From positions 186,001 to 250,000 of the forward strand of contig VTEF01000003.1 of assembly GCA_008180335.1 (NCBI GenBank): DNA of 64,000 nucleotides, written 5' to 3'. Position 1 is the stretch's first letter. The number at the start of each line of letters is the position of its first letter. Of the stretch, positions 26,517 through 35,285 are shown piece by piece. The translations under genes and the position numbers were made by a program. The notes beneath the pieces were generated by a model that saw nothing but the letters and a program-made list of their open reading frames with translations, searched no databases and was not told where the DNA came from. Source of the DNA: Priestia megaterium (GTDB lineage: Bacteria > Bacillota > Bacilli > Bacillales > Bacillaceae_H).

Positions 26517-27086
26517 ATGAACAGTTTTTCGGACAAAAATGGTATGCAGCAAAATCGAAAACTAAGCAAAAAAGACTTAGAAAAGTATACGCTTATTGGA
26601 GATGGGAAAGATGGAGAAATCTACCAGATAACTGATAATAAGTGTGTAAAACTATTTTTTAAAGAAGAAACTCAAAAAAAGGAGTTAGAGGCCCTGCAAG
26701 CTGGACAATCATCTCCTGTTATACCAAAACTTTATGGATTTGGAGATAACTATATTGTCATGGAGTATATAACTGGAATTTCACTTGCACGTCACTTAAA
26801 ACGAGAAAAACAGCTAACTGAGGAATTAACAAACAAAATCTTGTTGATGCTAGATGAACTTAAGAAATTGGGTTTTACTAGATGGGACGCAGAGGTCAGA
26901 CACATTTTAATCAATCAAGAAGGCAATCTAAAAGTAATAGATCACAAACGAGCTTTTACTTCTAACAGCCCCATCCCAACAAAACTATTAAAAGGATTAA
27001 GCAAATTAGGAGTATCAAGTGTATTTTTAGAGCATGTTAATAAGCTGCGGCCAGCTTTATATAAAGAATGGATCAAACATAAATAA
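26517..27086 (+). CDS. Small protein-kinase-like protein (YrzF/YbdM type)
   Basis: The 189-residue sequence has a kinase-like N-lobe (IGDGKDGEIYQI and VKLFFKE, about residues 27-51), a hinge YIVMEYITGISL (about residues 78-89) and a short C-lobe. The loop RWDAEVRHILIN (about residues 122-133) replaces the usual HxDxxxxN: the Asp is kept, but the metal-binding Asn is His. VIDHKRAF keeps the DFG-type Asp. It resembles the small B. subtilis YrzF/YbdM kinases. AAGGAG precedes the ATG. Activity is uncertain; it may be a weak or unusual kinase. Confidence 0.68.
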   Translation: MNSFSDKNGMQQNRKLSKKDLEKYTLIGDGKDGEIYQITDNKCVKLFFKEETQKKELEALQAGQSSPVIPKLYGFGDNYIVMEYITGISLARHLKREKQLTEELTNKILLMLDELKKLGFTRWDAEVRHILINQEGNLKVIDHKRAFTSNSPIPTKLLKGLSKLGVSSVFLEHVNKLRPALYKEWIKHK

Positions 27087-27494
27087 AAAGGCAAACATTA
27101 CGCATTAAAATAACTATTATGAGAAAAGTTACTAATCATTTATAAGAATGGAGATATCCCTTTATTAAATGCTAGATTGATTGCTTTTTCTTCAAGATGG
27201 ACTTTATAGGATCATTTCATAAATTCAAGATTCTTCCCTATCTCGCCTATGTATTCATCTATAAAGTTAACCTCACAAAATAGTTTCAGCATTCATTCAT
27301 GAGCATACAGTTTAATTAAAAATATATATTTTGAAATCGTTCTACTAAGTACTTGGCTATATAACCGCTTTTCATATGCAGAATAGTTAGAATGAGAAAA
27401 GCCAAACATCGTAACATCTCCGCTAATGACGGTTTCTTTTCCCTATAGTAGTTGCATATATTAAGTGTAATACAGGATATCAGGAGTGAAAATA
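27087..27494. other. Intergenic region before the glycosyltransferase cluster
   Basis: No gene, terminator or long repeat seen. Close to the next gene, CATATATTA at 27455-27463 fits the minus-10 pattern of sporulation sigma factors (SigK: CATANNNTA), but I find no matching minus-35, so a sporulation promoter is only a possibility. Confidence 0.35.
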
Positions 27495-28151
27495 ATGGAA
27501 GATTGTATTTTAGTAATTGGAGCCCATCCTGATGATGAATTATTAGGATCGGCAGGAACGTTAAAAAGATTCATAGACAAAGGTTATAAAGTCGTTTCGG
27601 TTGTTACAGCTCTAGGAAGAAAAGAGGAAGCTCATCACATTCAACACCTGGGACGATTAGCAAACAAAGAAATAGGAATTGAGGATGTCATCTTCCTCGG
27701 GCATGCTAACCTGGAGTTGGAAATGATTCCTCGCCACAAACTAACAAAAGAAATAGAAGAATTAATACGAAAATATCAGCCTAGCAAAATATTCACTCAT
27801 CATTACGGCGATATGAATATTGATCATCAAGTTACTTTTCAAGCAGTTCTAACTGCAGCCCGTCCCCTACCAAACCGGAAGCCAATCGAATTGCTTACAT
27901 TTGAAACTGTATCTTCTAGCGAATGGAACACGTATACAAACGATAAAGTATTCAAGCCAAACTATTTTGTAGATATTACAAAGACTATTGATACTAAGAT
28001 TGAAGCTCTAAAACATTATGACGTTGAAATGAGGGAGTTTCCTCACCCTCGTTCATATGAAGGAGTTAAATATTTAGGAAGAGTGCGGGGAATGACAGTT
28101 GGCGTTCCCTATGCTGAAGCTTTCGAAATTATAAGGAGGGTATGGACTTGA
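27495..28151 (+). CDS. PIG-L family N-acetylglucosamine deacetylase-like protein
   Basis: The 218-residue protein carries the zinc-site motif GAHPDDELLGSAGTL (about residues 9-23) and the second histidine motif MNIDHQVTF (about residues 114-122) of the PIG-L/LmbE family, which removes acetyl groups from N-acetylated sugars (as in BshB, MshB). ATG at 27495 follows CAGGAG by eight bases. It opens a six-gene plus-strand cluster and its stop overlaps the next start as TTGA. The deacetylase assignment is firm; the substrate is inferred from neighbours. Confidence 0.85.
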   Translation: MEDCILVIGAHPDDELLGSAGTLKRFIDKGYKVVSVVTALGRKEEAHHIQHLGRLANKEIGIEDVIFLGHANLELEMIPRHKLTKEIEELIRKYQPSKIFTHHYGDMNIDHQVTFQAVLTAARPLPNRKPIELLTFETVSSSEWNTYTNDKVFKPNYFVDITKTIDTKIEALKHYDVEMREFPHPRSYEGVKYLGRVRGMTVGVPYAEAFEIIRRVWT

Positions 28152-29482
28152 ATCAAGAACTTATTTTCCCATATCCATATTTAATTGATGCAATGGATAA
28201 ACATTATAGAATTGAGTTTCCACCTTCGAATACTGAAGGTAAAAATATAAAAGAATTTTATAAAAAGTATCAGCACTCACACGGAATGAGTCTATTCAGA
28301 AAAAAGAGGTTATCTATATTAATCACCACATTTTGGGACTATCCTCATACAGGCGGATTATCCAACTATATTACAGAACTTAGTGATGGATTAAGAAAAC
28401 AAGGTCATTATGTAGATGTTATTTCTCCTAAGCAATTTCCTGCAAAAAAAGTAGCCGCATTTCGAAAAACGATCGTTCCAGAGTTAAAAGAATTTTTTAC
28501 TAAACGTTATGGGGTTGTCAATTCAAAAATCTTACAGAACAGCCGACTTCTATATATATATGAAGAAATGCTTAAAACTGTTGATCTAGAAAAGTACGAT
28601 ATCTTTCATGCCCAAGATTTATTTACAGCTAATATTTTAGGAAGGTTCAATCAAAAATATGGAAAACCTTTATTTTTTACACCGCACGGAATGTTCACAT
28701 TTAACAGACTAAAATTTAATATCTTCGATAAAGGCTCTGTAGAAGAAGCCTACTACACACAAATGGAAAAACAAGCAATTAAATTTGCAAGCCACCTTAT
28801 TATTTTAAACAATTCATTTCGCAGACCTTTAATGACACTAGGTACAAAACAAGAGCATATGACTACTGTCATCACAGGCATTAACTACCAAGAAGAATAC
28901 ACGAAGACCCCATCAGACCAAAGTAAACTCACGATTACATGCATTGCTAGACTAGGCCCGCGAAAAGGTCAAAAGTATTTATTAGATGCTCTAGCACAAA
29001 TTAGAGAATATACAAACAATGTCGAGGTACTAATAGTCGGTGATGGCGAGATGAGAGATTCTTTAGAAAATCAAGCAGCATCCTTAAACCTCTCGATGGT
29101 TAAATTTTTAGGAACACGAGATGATGTCCCTTATATTTTGAGCAAAACTGATATTTTTGTACTTCCAACAATTAACGATAGCCTACCTATTTCCATCATT
29201 GAAGCTATGCACAGTGGAGCTGCGATTATCACAACAGATTGCGGTGGTATTCCAGAAATTGTGAGACATAATCAGACAGGAATTATTATTAAGCCTCAAG
29301 ATACCGAAACACTTGCACGTGCATTAAAGTTTTTTATAGTCAACAAAGGTGCACGAGACTGGATGGCCGCTAATGCAAAAACTTTTGCTAACAAACATTT
29401 AACTAGAGATAGAATGGTGCTAAATATAGAAGACTTGTACACTAAAGCTTTGAACAGCTTTAAAAGCGGAGTGGTTCTATGA
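28148..29482 (+). CDS. GT4-type glycosyltransferase, paralogue A
   Basis: The 444-residue protein has an extra N-terminal segment (about residues 1-50) before the GT-B fold. The acceptor-side domain starts at ILITTFWDYPHTGGLSNYI; the donor-side domain shows ITCIARLGPRKGQKYL (about residues 263-278) and the E-x7-E-type PISIIEAMHSGAAIITTDCG (about residues 345-364). No signal peptide or membrane segment. TTG at 28148 was chosen: AAGGAGG lies eight bases before it, and it overlaps the deacetylase stop. A paralogue lies at 31770. Confidence 0.85.
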   Translation: MNQELIFPYPYLIDAMDKHYRIEFPPSNTEGKNIKEFYKKYQHSHGMSLFRKKRLSILITTFWDYPHTGGLSNYITELSDGLRKQGHYVDVISPKQFPAKKVAAFRKTIVPELKEFFTKRYGVVNSKILQNSRLLYIYEEMLKTVDLEKYDIFHAQDLFTANILGRFNQKYGKPLFFTPHGMFTFNRLKFNIFDKGSVEEAYYTQMEKQAIKFASHLIILNNSFRRPLMTLGTKQEHMTTVITGINYQEEYTKTPSDQSKLTITCIARLGPRKGQKYLLDALAQIREYTNNVEVLIVGDGEMRDSLENQAASLNLSMVKFLGTRDDVPYILSKTDIFVLPTINDSLPISIIEAMHSGAAIITTDCGGIPEIVRHNQTGIIIKPQDTETLARALKFFIVNKGARDWMAANAKTFANKHLTRDRMVLNIEDLYTKALNSFKSGVVL

Positions 29483-30654
29483 AGCATGATCACGCTGCTG
29501 TTGTACTTGACCTTAGCGCAAATGGTGTCGGCATCATAAGAAGTCTAGCTCGAAAAGGAATAAAGGTTTATGCTTTTGACACTGAGAAGCCATATAAAAT
29601 TGGAAAGTCACGCCTTGCTACATGTGGAATATGTCCTAGCCCCTTAACGGAAGAAAAGGAATTGCTTTCTTTTTTAATAAACTTAGCTAAAAAGTTGGAC
29701 TTTAAGCCTGTACTATATGCTGGAGCTGATGATTATGTAGTTTTCATTTCCAAAAATCGCACAGAACTCTCTCAGTATTTTTTATTCCTCTTTCCCGAGC
29801 ACTCCACTATTGAACAAGTACTTGATAAAAACAAAGCATATGAATTAGCACTTAAGCATAATATTCCATGTCCCAAAACGTATATTGTAGAAGAGGAAAG
29901 CCATCTTGAAGAAGCGATTGCAAACCTTGATTTCCCTTGTATTTTAAAACCTGTTCTTGGTCATGAATTCAGAAAAAAGGTTAATAAAAAAGCAATTTTA
30001 ATCCAAGACCCCGAGCAGTTAAGAACTGAGTATGCCATTTATAAAGAAGTTGGAAAACTCATCGTTCAAGAAGTGATTCCTGGAGACAATCAATGCTTTT
30101 ATAAAGTTGCCACCTTTTATGATGACAATATGGACTTACTTGCGTTATTTTCCCTTCAAAAAAACCATCAATTTCCTGCAGAGTTTGGAACTGGTGCTCA
30201 TATTGTAAGTAAACGAATTCCTGATCTTATTGATCTATGCTTGCCCTTTTTTAAAGAAATTAACCTTCAAGGCATTGGCATGGCCGAATTTAAAAAAGAC
30301 CCTCGAGATGGAATTTACAAATTCATTGAAATAAATCCCCGCTTTTGGTTAACACACAGCTTAACAGGCCCTGCAGGTATCGATTTTGTATACATGTACT
30401 ATTTATATTTAACCAAGCAAGACCCTTCCCCTCGACTTCAACAAATTGATGGTATTAAATGGATTTATCTTGTACGGTACTATTTAACTTTTCTTCAGAA
30501 GAAAAAACGAGGTGAAATGACATTTAACGATTTTTGCAGAGGCCTTCAAGGTAAAAAAGAATTTGCTTTATTCGCCTGGGATGACCCCATGCCTTTCATT
30601 AGAAGCACTTGGTCTCACTTAATGAATGCTTGGAAACGAAAACGAAAGGAATGA
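29479..30654 (+). CDS. ATP-grasp ligase (carboxylate-amine ligase-like)
   Basis: The 391-residue protein fits ATP-grasp enzymes found in polysaccharide and peptide-ligation clusters. An N-terminal domain starts AAVVLDLSANGVGIIRSL and SRLATCGICPSP; the central NIPCPKTYIV and FPCILKPVLGHEF (about residues 127-162) supply the nucleotide lysines; and FIEINPRFWLTHSL (about residues 286-299) holds the metal-binding Glu and Asn. Such enzymes join a carboxylate to an amine through an acyl phosphate. The four-base overlap with the GT gene and the PIG-L gene upstream suggest ligation to a freed sugar amine (inference). Confidence 0.78.
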   Translation: MKHDHAAVVLDLSANGVGIIRSLARKGIKVYAFDTEKPYKIGKSRLATCGICPSPLTEEKELLSFLINLAKKLDFKPVLYAGADDYVVFISKNRTELSQYFLFLFPEHSTIEQVLDKNKAYELALKHNIPCPKTYIVEEESHLEEAIANLDFPCILKPVLGHEFRKKVNKKAILIQDPEQLRTEYAIYKEVGKLIVQEVIPGDNQCFYKVATFYDDNMDLLALFSLQKNHQFPAEFGTGAHIVSKRIPDLIDLCLPFFKEINLQGIGMAEFKKDPRDGIYKFIEINPRFWLTHSLTGPAGIDFVYMYYLYLTKQDPSPRLQQIDGIKWIYLVRYYLTFLQKKKRGEMTFNDFCRGLQGKKEFALFAWDDPMPFIRSTWSHLMNAWKRKRKE

Positions 30655-30660
30655 AAAGCT

Positions 30661-31722
30661 ATGTATGAACCTCAAGTACTATACAAACAATTTCAAAAAT
30701 TAAAGGTTGACGAAAAACTTTCTTATTCAATCGGTGAAACTGTTACCGTCGATCCTAATAAGATTGAATGTTTAAAATCTACAAAAAGAAGTAGTATCTA
30801 CAAGCTATTGCTACGAAGAAGAAATAGCTACTATCCAATTATTTTTAAAATCTACAATTCAACAAACTATAAAAATGAAGTAGAGATTAATATATATAAA
30901 AAAGCATACCCCATATTAAAAGAATTTCTGCCACAAATTTATCTCATAGAAACTACAGGTAGTGAAACATGGCTATTTATGGAGTTTGTAAACCAAATAA
31001 GAGGCCAGTTAACTTTCACACCTAGACATTTTCAATATATTATCCCTACCATTGCTAAACTTCATGCACACACATATGAAGGCAATTTTAAAAAGCATAA
31101 TAACATTTGGGAGTCTTGGTTTCCTATTTATAACTCTGATAGAATGAGGAAAGACCGCTCTAAATATGTTAGGAAGACAATTGATTTCTTAGATGATGCT
31201 GCTAAGGATACACGCATAAAAGACATTATAAAGCCTTATCATAAATCATTAACAAAATTATATAGCAACGGTCCCGATTTCTTCCCAGAACTAACCGAAA
31301 ATGGATCTTCGATTACTCATGGCGATCTCCATATGCAAAATATATGCAGTAAAGATGTTACACGAAATGCTCCATGGAACATTCAATTTATTGATTGGGA
31401 ATCTGCAAAATACTCACCAACATGGTTTGATATGATTGTTTTAGTTGAAATATTGCTAGCTTTCAGAAAAGATTGGCAGAAACAAGGAGAAGAAATTCGT
31501 GCTCATTGTGTCAAAGTTTACACATATGAAATGAAAAAGCACGGCATTACATTTAAAACACACCCAATGCAGCTCTATAAAATGGCTTATTTGCAAAGAA
31601 CGTTAGAAAAAGGGTTGCATACTCAGCTGCGCAGAATATTCGATAATCGCGGCGGTGAATTGCTGCCTTATCATTTAGAAAAAATTTCAACTTGGGGAAA
31701 AGAGTTAGGCATATACGAATAG
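30661..31722 (+). CDS. APH/CotS-type kinase-like phosphotransferase
   Basis: The 353-residue protein shows an aminoglycoside-phosphotransferase-like fold: IFKIYNSTNYKNEVEINIYKK for the N-lobe lysine region, TWLFMEFVNQI as hinge, ITHGDLHMQNI (about residues 219-229) with catalytic Asp and metal Asn, and FIDWESAKYSPTWFDMI with the second metal Asp. Length resembles CotS-family spore-coat proteins, which share this fold, but also sugar or lipid kinases. It lies six bases after the ATP-grasp gene, between two glycosyltransferases. It probably phosphorylates the cluster's product or a precursor. Confidence 0.75.
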   Translation: MYEPQVLYKQFQKLKVDEKLSYSIGETVTVDPNKIECLKSTKRSSIYKLLLRRRNSYYPIIFKIYNSTNYKNEVEINIYKKAYPILKEFLPQIYLIETTGSETWLFMEFVNQIRGQLTFTPRHFQYIIPTIAKLHAHTYEGNFKKHNNIWESWFPIYNSDRMRKDRSKYVRKTIDFLDDAAKDTRIKDIIKPYHKSLTKLYSNGPDFFPELTENGSSITHGDLHMQNICSKDVTRNAPWNIQFIDWESAKYSPTWFDMIVLVEILLAFRKDWQKQGEEIRAHCVKVYTYEMKKHGITFKTHPMQLYKMAYLQRTLEKGLHTQLRRIFDNRGGELLPYHLEKISTWGKELGIYE

Positions 31723-31769
31723 ATAACATTTCATTTACTAATTAGTTAGGAGGTGGAAAATTATTCATT

Positions 31770-33092
31770 ATGAATACAATAGAAGCTAGTAAAGATGACA
31801 GTCAATGCCCTTTCCACCCCAGCCTACTTCGAGTGATGGATCAATATTATGGAGTAGATTATAAAACCGATAGCTTAATAGAACCACTTCAAGCCTTCGG
31901 TATAAAGAAGAATATTTCAGATAAAACCGATAAATTAAAAATACTATATGTAACATTCCTCCGTTATCCAAATACTGGAGGTTTATCTACCTATATTACT
32001 TCGATAAAGAATGGTTTTGAAAAGCACGGTCATGATGTTGACGTAATCTCTCCTGTTCAAATGCCAGCACTTTATTTAGAAGAAGATATTCCAAAGGCTG
32101 CTGAGCATGCCCGAAACTTTATGTTACAAAGATATGGAATCACAAACGAAAAAATTATTAAAAATACAAGTTTTTTAAATGTGTTTAAATCCTTCTTAAG
32201 CAAAAAGAATTTAGAACAATATGACATTTTTCATGCACAAGATTTATTCGCTGTCTTTTTATTAGGACAAATAAACCAACAATACCAAAAACCTCTTTTT
32301 TTTACCCCGCATGGACATTTTACAAAAAGCCGATTAAAGTTCCACAAAATCGAAAAAGGTTCCATTGAAGAAATATATTTTAGTCAGATTGAGCAACAAG
32401 GAATTAAAGCTGCAGATCGAATTATTACCATTAGCAATTCTTTTCATTCACCTTTAATAGAATTTGGGGCAAAGAAAGAACAGCTAATAACCGTGCATAC
32501 AGGTATTGATTTTCAGCCAATTGGAAAACCAATACAGACCGGCCGCGATAAAATAATCATTACGTGCGTTTCACGCCTCTCTCCTAGGAAAGGACACGAA
32601 ATTTTCATAAAAGCGCTTTCGCAAATTAAGGAATATTTATCGAATGTTGAAGTATGGATTATCGGTGATGGAATTATGAAAGAAAAGCTTAAGAAGCAAG
32701 TGCAAACACTAAACCTTGAAAATGTCATATTTTTGGGTAAGCGAACAGATATTGCAGCACTTCTTTCTTCTTCTACCATCTATGTTTTGTCAACTCTTAA
32801 TGATAACTTTCCCATTTCAATCATTGAAGCAATGTTTTTTGACCAAGCGATTATTACCTCAAATTGCGGCGGAATACCCGAGATGATTGAGCATAAAAAA
32901 ACAGGTATTATTTGTGAACCAGGTAATGTACAAGAGGTTGCGGAAGCTCTTAAATTACTTATTGTCAATAAAAAATTCCGTGAAACCTTAGCAAAAGAAG
33001 CAAAGCAATATGCATGTAAACATCTCACTCAAGAAGTAATGGTTTCTACAATAGAAAGGATTTATCACTCTTTTGCAGGAAATAAAAGTTAG
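31770..33092 (+). CDS. GT4-type glycosyltransferase, paralogue B
   Basis: A 440-residue GT-B enzyme clearly paralogous to the one at 28148: same N-terminal extension (LLRVMDQYYGVDY here, LIDAMDKHYRIEF there), ILYVTFLRYPNTGGLSTYI, HAQDLFAVFLLGQIN, ITCVSRLSPRKGHEIF (about residues 263-278), and PISIIEAMFFDQAIITSNCG (about residues 346-365). AGGAGG sits 13 bases before the ATG, a rather long spacing. The pair probably adds two related sugars, or the same sugar to different acceptors. Confidence 0.85.
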   Translation: MNTIEASKDDSQCPFHPSLLRVMDQYYGVDYKTDSLIEPLQAFGIKKNISDKTDKLKILYVTFLRYPNTGGLSTYITSIKNGFEKHGHDVDVISPVQMPALYLEEDIPKAAEHARNFMLQRYGITNEKIIKNTSFLNVFKSFLSKKNLEQYDIFHAQDLFAVFLLGQINQQYQKPLFFTPHGHFTKSRLKFHKIEKGSIEEIYFSQIEQQGIKAADRIITISNSFHSPLIEFGAKKEQLITVHTGIDFQPIGKPIQTGRDKIIITCVSRLSPRKGHEIFIKALSQIKEYLSNVEVWIIGDGIMKEKLKKQVQTLNLENVIFLGKRTDIAALLSSSTIYVLSTLNDNFPISIIEAMFFDQAIITSNCGGIPEMIEHKKTGIICEPGNVQEVAEALKLLIVNKKFRETLAKEAKQYACKHLTQEVMVSTIERIYHSFAGNKS

Positions 33093-33174
33093 TTTAATCT
33101 CTCTACAAGACACGTTTATAAATACTAAATAATAGAACAGATACCGAAAAAAATAAAGATGAAGGAGAGTTTTT

Positions 33175-33210
33175 ATGAATAAGGATAAATATACTTGTGA
33201 TATAAGGTGA
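33175..33210 (+). CDS. Possible 11-residue leader peptide, or 5' end of a frameshifted epimerase
   Basis: ATG at 33175 follows GAAGGAGAG and encodes MNKDKYTCDIR, ending in a TGA that overlaps the epimerase GTG as GTGA. The ribosome site belongs to this ATG, not to the GTG. Either a short translated leader couples to the epimerase, or one base was lost near 33204-33205 and the epimerase originally began here. Confidence 0.45.
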   Translation: MNKDKYTCDIR

Positions 33211-34136
33211 GAGTACTTGTTACCGGTGGAGCTGGTTTTATCGGATCACACGTTGTAGAGCTGTTAATAAACCAAGGTTATACTCCAATCGTCCTTGATG
33301 ATTTATCCAATGGAGACATTAACCACATTCCAAACGGGGTAAAATTCTACAACGTTCAATTGCTTTCAGAAAAGATAGAACAAATCTTTAAAACAGAAAA
33401 GCCAGATGCAGTTATACATCTGGCTGCTCAAATCAATGTAGCAAAATCGATTAAAGACCCTGTAGAAGATGCCGCTACAAATATTTTAGGAACAATTAAC
33501 CTTTTGAACTGCTGTAAATTGTTTACGACCAAAAAATTTATCTTCTCTTCTTCTAGCGCGGTTTATGGAGAATCAGATAAACCTATCAGTGAAGACGCCC
33601 CTACTAACCCTATCTCTTTCTACGGTACTTCGAAATTAGTTTCAGAAATATATATAAAGCTGTTTAATCACCTTTATGGCATCCCGTATACAATTTTACG
33701 ATATGCCAACGTATTTGGCCCAAGGCAAAAATCAGATGGTGAAGGCGGGGTTGTTAGTATTTTTATCAACCAGCTTTTAAATGCACAAACTCCATGTATT
33801 TATGGTGATGGTAAACAAACACGGGACTTTGTATTTGTAGAAGATGTTGCGCAAGCAAATGTATCAGCCATTAAACATGGTAAAAATGAGACATTCAATA
33901 TCGGATATAACAAACAAACCAGCATTAATGACCTTTACAAAATCATTTCAGAGAAAATCAATTCAACTATTTCTCCTGTATATAAAAATCCATTAAACGG
34001 CAACATTTTGTACAGTCAATTAGATAATCATAAAGCGATTGAAAAATTAAAATGGCAGCCCGTTTCAGATGTTGAATCCGGCTTAGAAAAGACAATTTTG
34101 TATTTTAAACAGCAGCAAATAAAAAAGAAAGATTAA
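33207..34136 (+). CDS. NAD-dependent epimerase/dehydratase (UDP-glucose 4-epimerase-like)
   Basis: The 309-residue protein is an extended short-chain dehydrogenase: VTGGAGFIGSHVVELL (about residues 4-19), the catalytic SSSSAVYGES (about residues 112-121) and YGTSK (about residues 136-140), and GDGKQTRDFVFVEDVA (about residues 191-206). It likely interconverts NDP-sugars to supply donors for the two glycosyltransferases. The GTG at 33207 is the first start in frame but has a poor ribosome site of its own; see the 11-codon frame upstream. A terminator follows, closing the cluster. Confidence 0.85.
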   Translation: MRVLVTGGAGFIGSHVVELLINQGYTPIVLDDLSNGDINHIPNGVKFYNVQLLSEKIEQIFKTEKPDAVIHLAAQINVAKSIKDPVEDAATNILGTINLLNCCKLFTTKKFIFSSSSAVYGESDKPISEDAPTNPISFYGTSKLVSEIYIKLFNHLYGIPYTILRYANVFGPRQKSDGEGGVVSIFINQLLNAQTPCIYGDGKQTRDFVFVEDVAQANVSAIKHGKNETFNIGYNKQTSINDLYKIISEKINSTISPVYKNPLNGNILYSQLDNHKAIEKLKWQPVSDVESGLEKTILYFKQQQIKKKD

Positions 34137-34166
34137 GCAGTACTGCCTTAATCCAGCAGACCTAGT

Positions 34167-34203
34167 ATAAAAGCTCAGCACTGATTGCTGAGCTTTTATC
34201 TTT
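34167..34203. terminator. Terminator closing the glycosyltransferase cluster
   Basis: TAAAAGCTCAGCA pairs with TGCTGAGCTTTTA around a short loop, with T-rich tails on both strands. It can end the epimerase transcript and also the minus-strand glnKL transcript. Confidence 0.88.
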
Positions 34204-34268
34204 TATTAAGGTCAATAAGTTTTGGTGCATTAAAAAAGATAAATTAATGCTAGTTGAACGGTGTTTGT

Positions 34269-34346
34269 CTAATTGAATCTTACAACTTTTACACTCCATT
34301 CATAACAATCGTATTGACCAGCTTCTATTTGAGAACCAGGGTTCAT
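34269..34346 (-). CDS. Candidate 25-residue ORF after glnL
   Basis: The frame encodes MNPGSQIEAGQYDCYEWSVK and ends VRFN. Its ATG lies one base after the glnL stop, and GGAGG in the last glnL codons is at ideal spacing, which suggests translational coupling. A terminator lies about 65 bases further on. No homologue is known to me; it may be a true micro-gene or the shortened end of an older gene. Confidence 0.35.
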   Translation of the reverse strand: MNPGSQIEAGQYDCYEWSVKVVRFN

Positions 34347-34347
34347 T

Positions 34348-35280
34348 TCAGCCTCCTGTTGCTAGTCGTTTTGCTTCAAAATATAACACTTGAATAAATT
34401 TTTTCGTGTTAATACGTGCAGATGCCATATGTGCGGCAGATCCTTTCTGTAATTCAATCATCTTTTTACGGACAATCGTAAAATCAAAAAATTTTGAAGC
34501 ATAGCTTTCGAACTTTGGATTAGAGAAATCAGTTAAACCAATGGACGCTAAATGCGTTAATGACTGATAAACGGCTCTTCGAACTCGCTGTTCGGTCGCT
34601 TTTACTTCTCGATTTATAGCAATTTGTGAAGCTAATGCTCCTAACCTTTTATATGCAAGCTGGATAAAGATTTCTTTTAGTGATGGAAAATGTGATTCAA
34701 ATGTATGGTTGAGTTCTTGTTCGTACAAATAATTAATGATTTCTACTAAATCTTTGCTTCCACCTTCTCCTACAATTCCTAATTCAGATAAGAGAAACTC
34801 ACTTGAAGCCAAAATATGATGTCCCTTTGAGTGATTAATTGCTTCTTCTTTCGGTTCATTTGTTTGCCATACGCCGTTTAACGACTTTTGAATATCTGAA
34901 ATTGATTTTTCTAGCCGAATGCGTTCTATTACTTTGCGAGTAATGGTTAACACTTCAACCCGGTTTATTGGTTTCGTTATGTAATACTCTACTCCGAGAG
35001 AGTAAGCTTCAGCAATCAGTTCTTTTGATTCTACTTGTGAGAGCATAATAATTTTACCTGAATATGAGTTTTTCAAGCGGCGCACAGTTTCAATTCCATC
35101 GCGTATTGGCATTAGTAAATCAATAAATAAAATATCCGCTTGATTTAACATCAGCATATTTTCATCGATAAAAGAACCGTCTTCTAGTTCTTTCACAACT
35201 TCCCCTAAATTTTCATCTTCAATAATATGTCTTAAAAGTGAACGGATGACTTCATCGTCATCAATTAGACAAAAACGCAA
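34348..35280 (-). CDS. glnL: Response regulator, GlnL/YcbB type
   Basis: The 310-residue protein has an N-terminal receiver domain with FCLIDDDE (residues 3-10), the phospho-acceptor in ILFIDLLMPIRDG (about residues 50-62), and YYITKPINR (about residues 99-107) with the conserved Lys. The C-terminal half matches the YcbB DNA-binding domain rather than a common LuxR or OmpR helix-turn-helix. In B. subtilis, GlnL with GlnK activates glsA-glnT in response to glutamine. TTG start at 35280 follows AAGGAG by nine bases. It is five bases behind the kinase gene. Confidence 0.8.
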   Translation of the reverse strand: MRFCLIDDDEVIRSLLRHIIEDENLGEVVKELEDGSFIDENMLMLNQADILFIDLLMPIRDGIETVRRLKNSYSGKIIMLSQVESKELIAEAYSLGVEYYITKPINRVEVLTITRKVIERIRLEKSISDIQKSLNGVWQTNEPKEEAINHSKGHHILASSEFLLSELGIVGEGGSKDLVEIINYLYEQELNHTFESHFPSLKEIFIQLAYKRLGALASQIAINREVKATEQRVRRAVYQSLTHLASIGLTDFSNPKFESYASKFFDFTIVRKKMIELQKGSAAHMASARINTKKFIQVLYFEAKRLATGG

Positions 35281-35285
35281 AGTGC

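Noticed and set aside
27455-27463. Definite SigK promoter for the glycosyltransferase cluster
   Set aside because: Only the minus-10 pattern fits; no AC minus-35 at proper spacing, so kept as a hint only.
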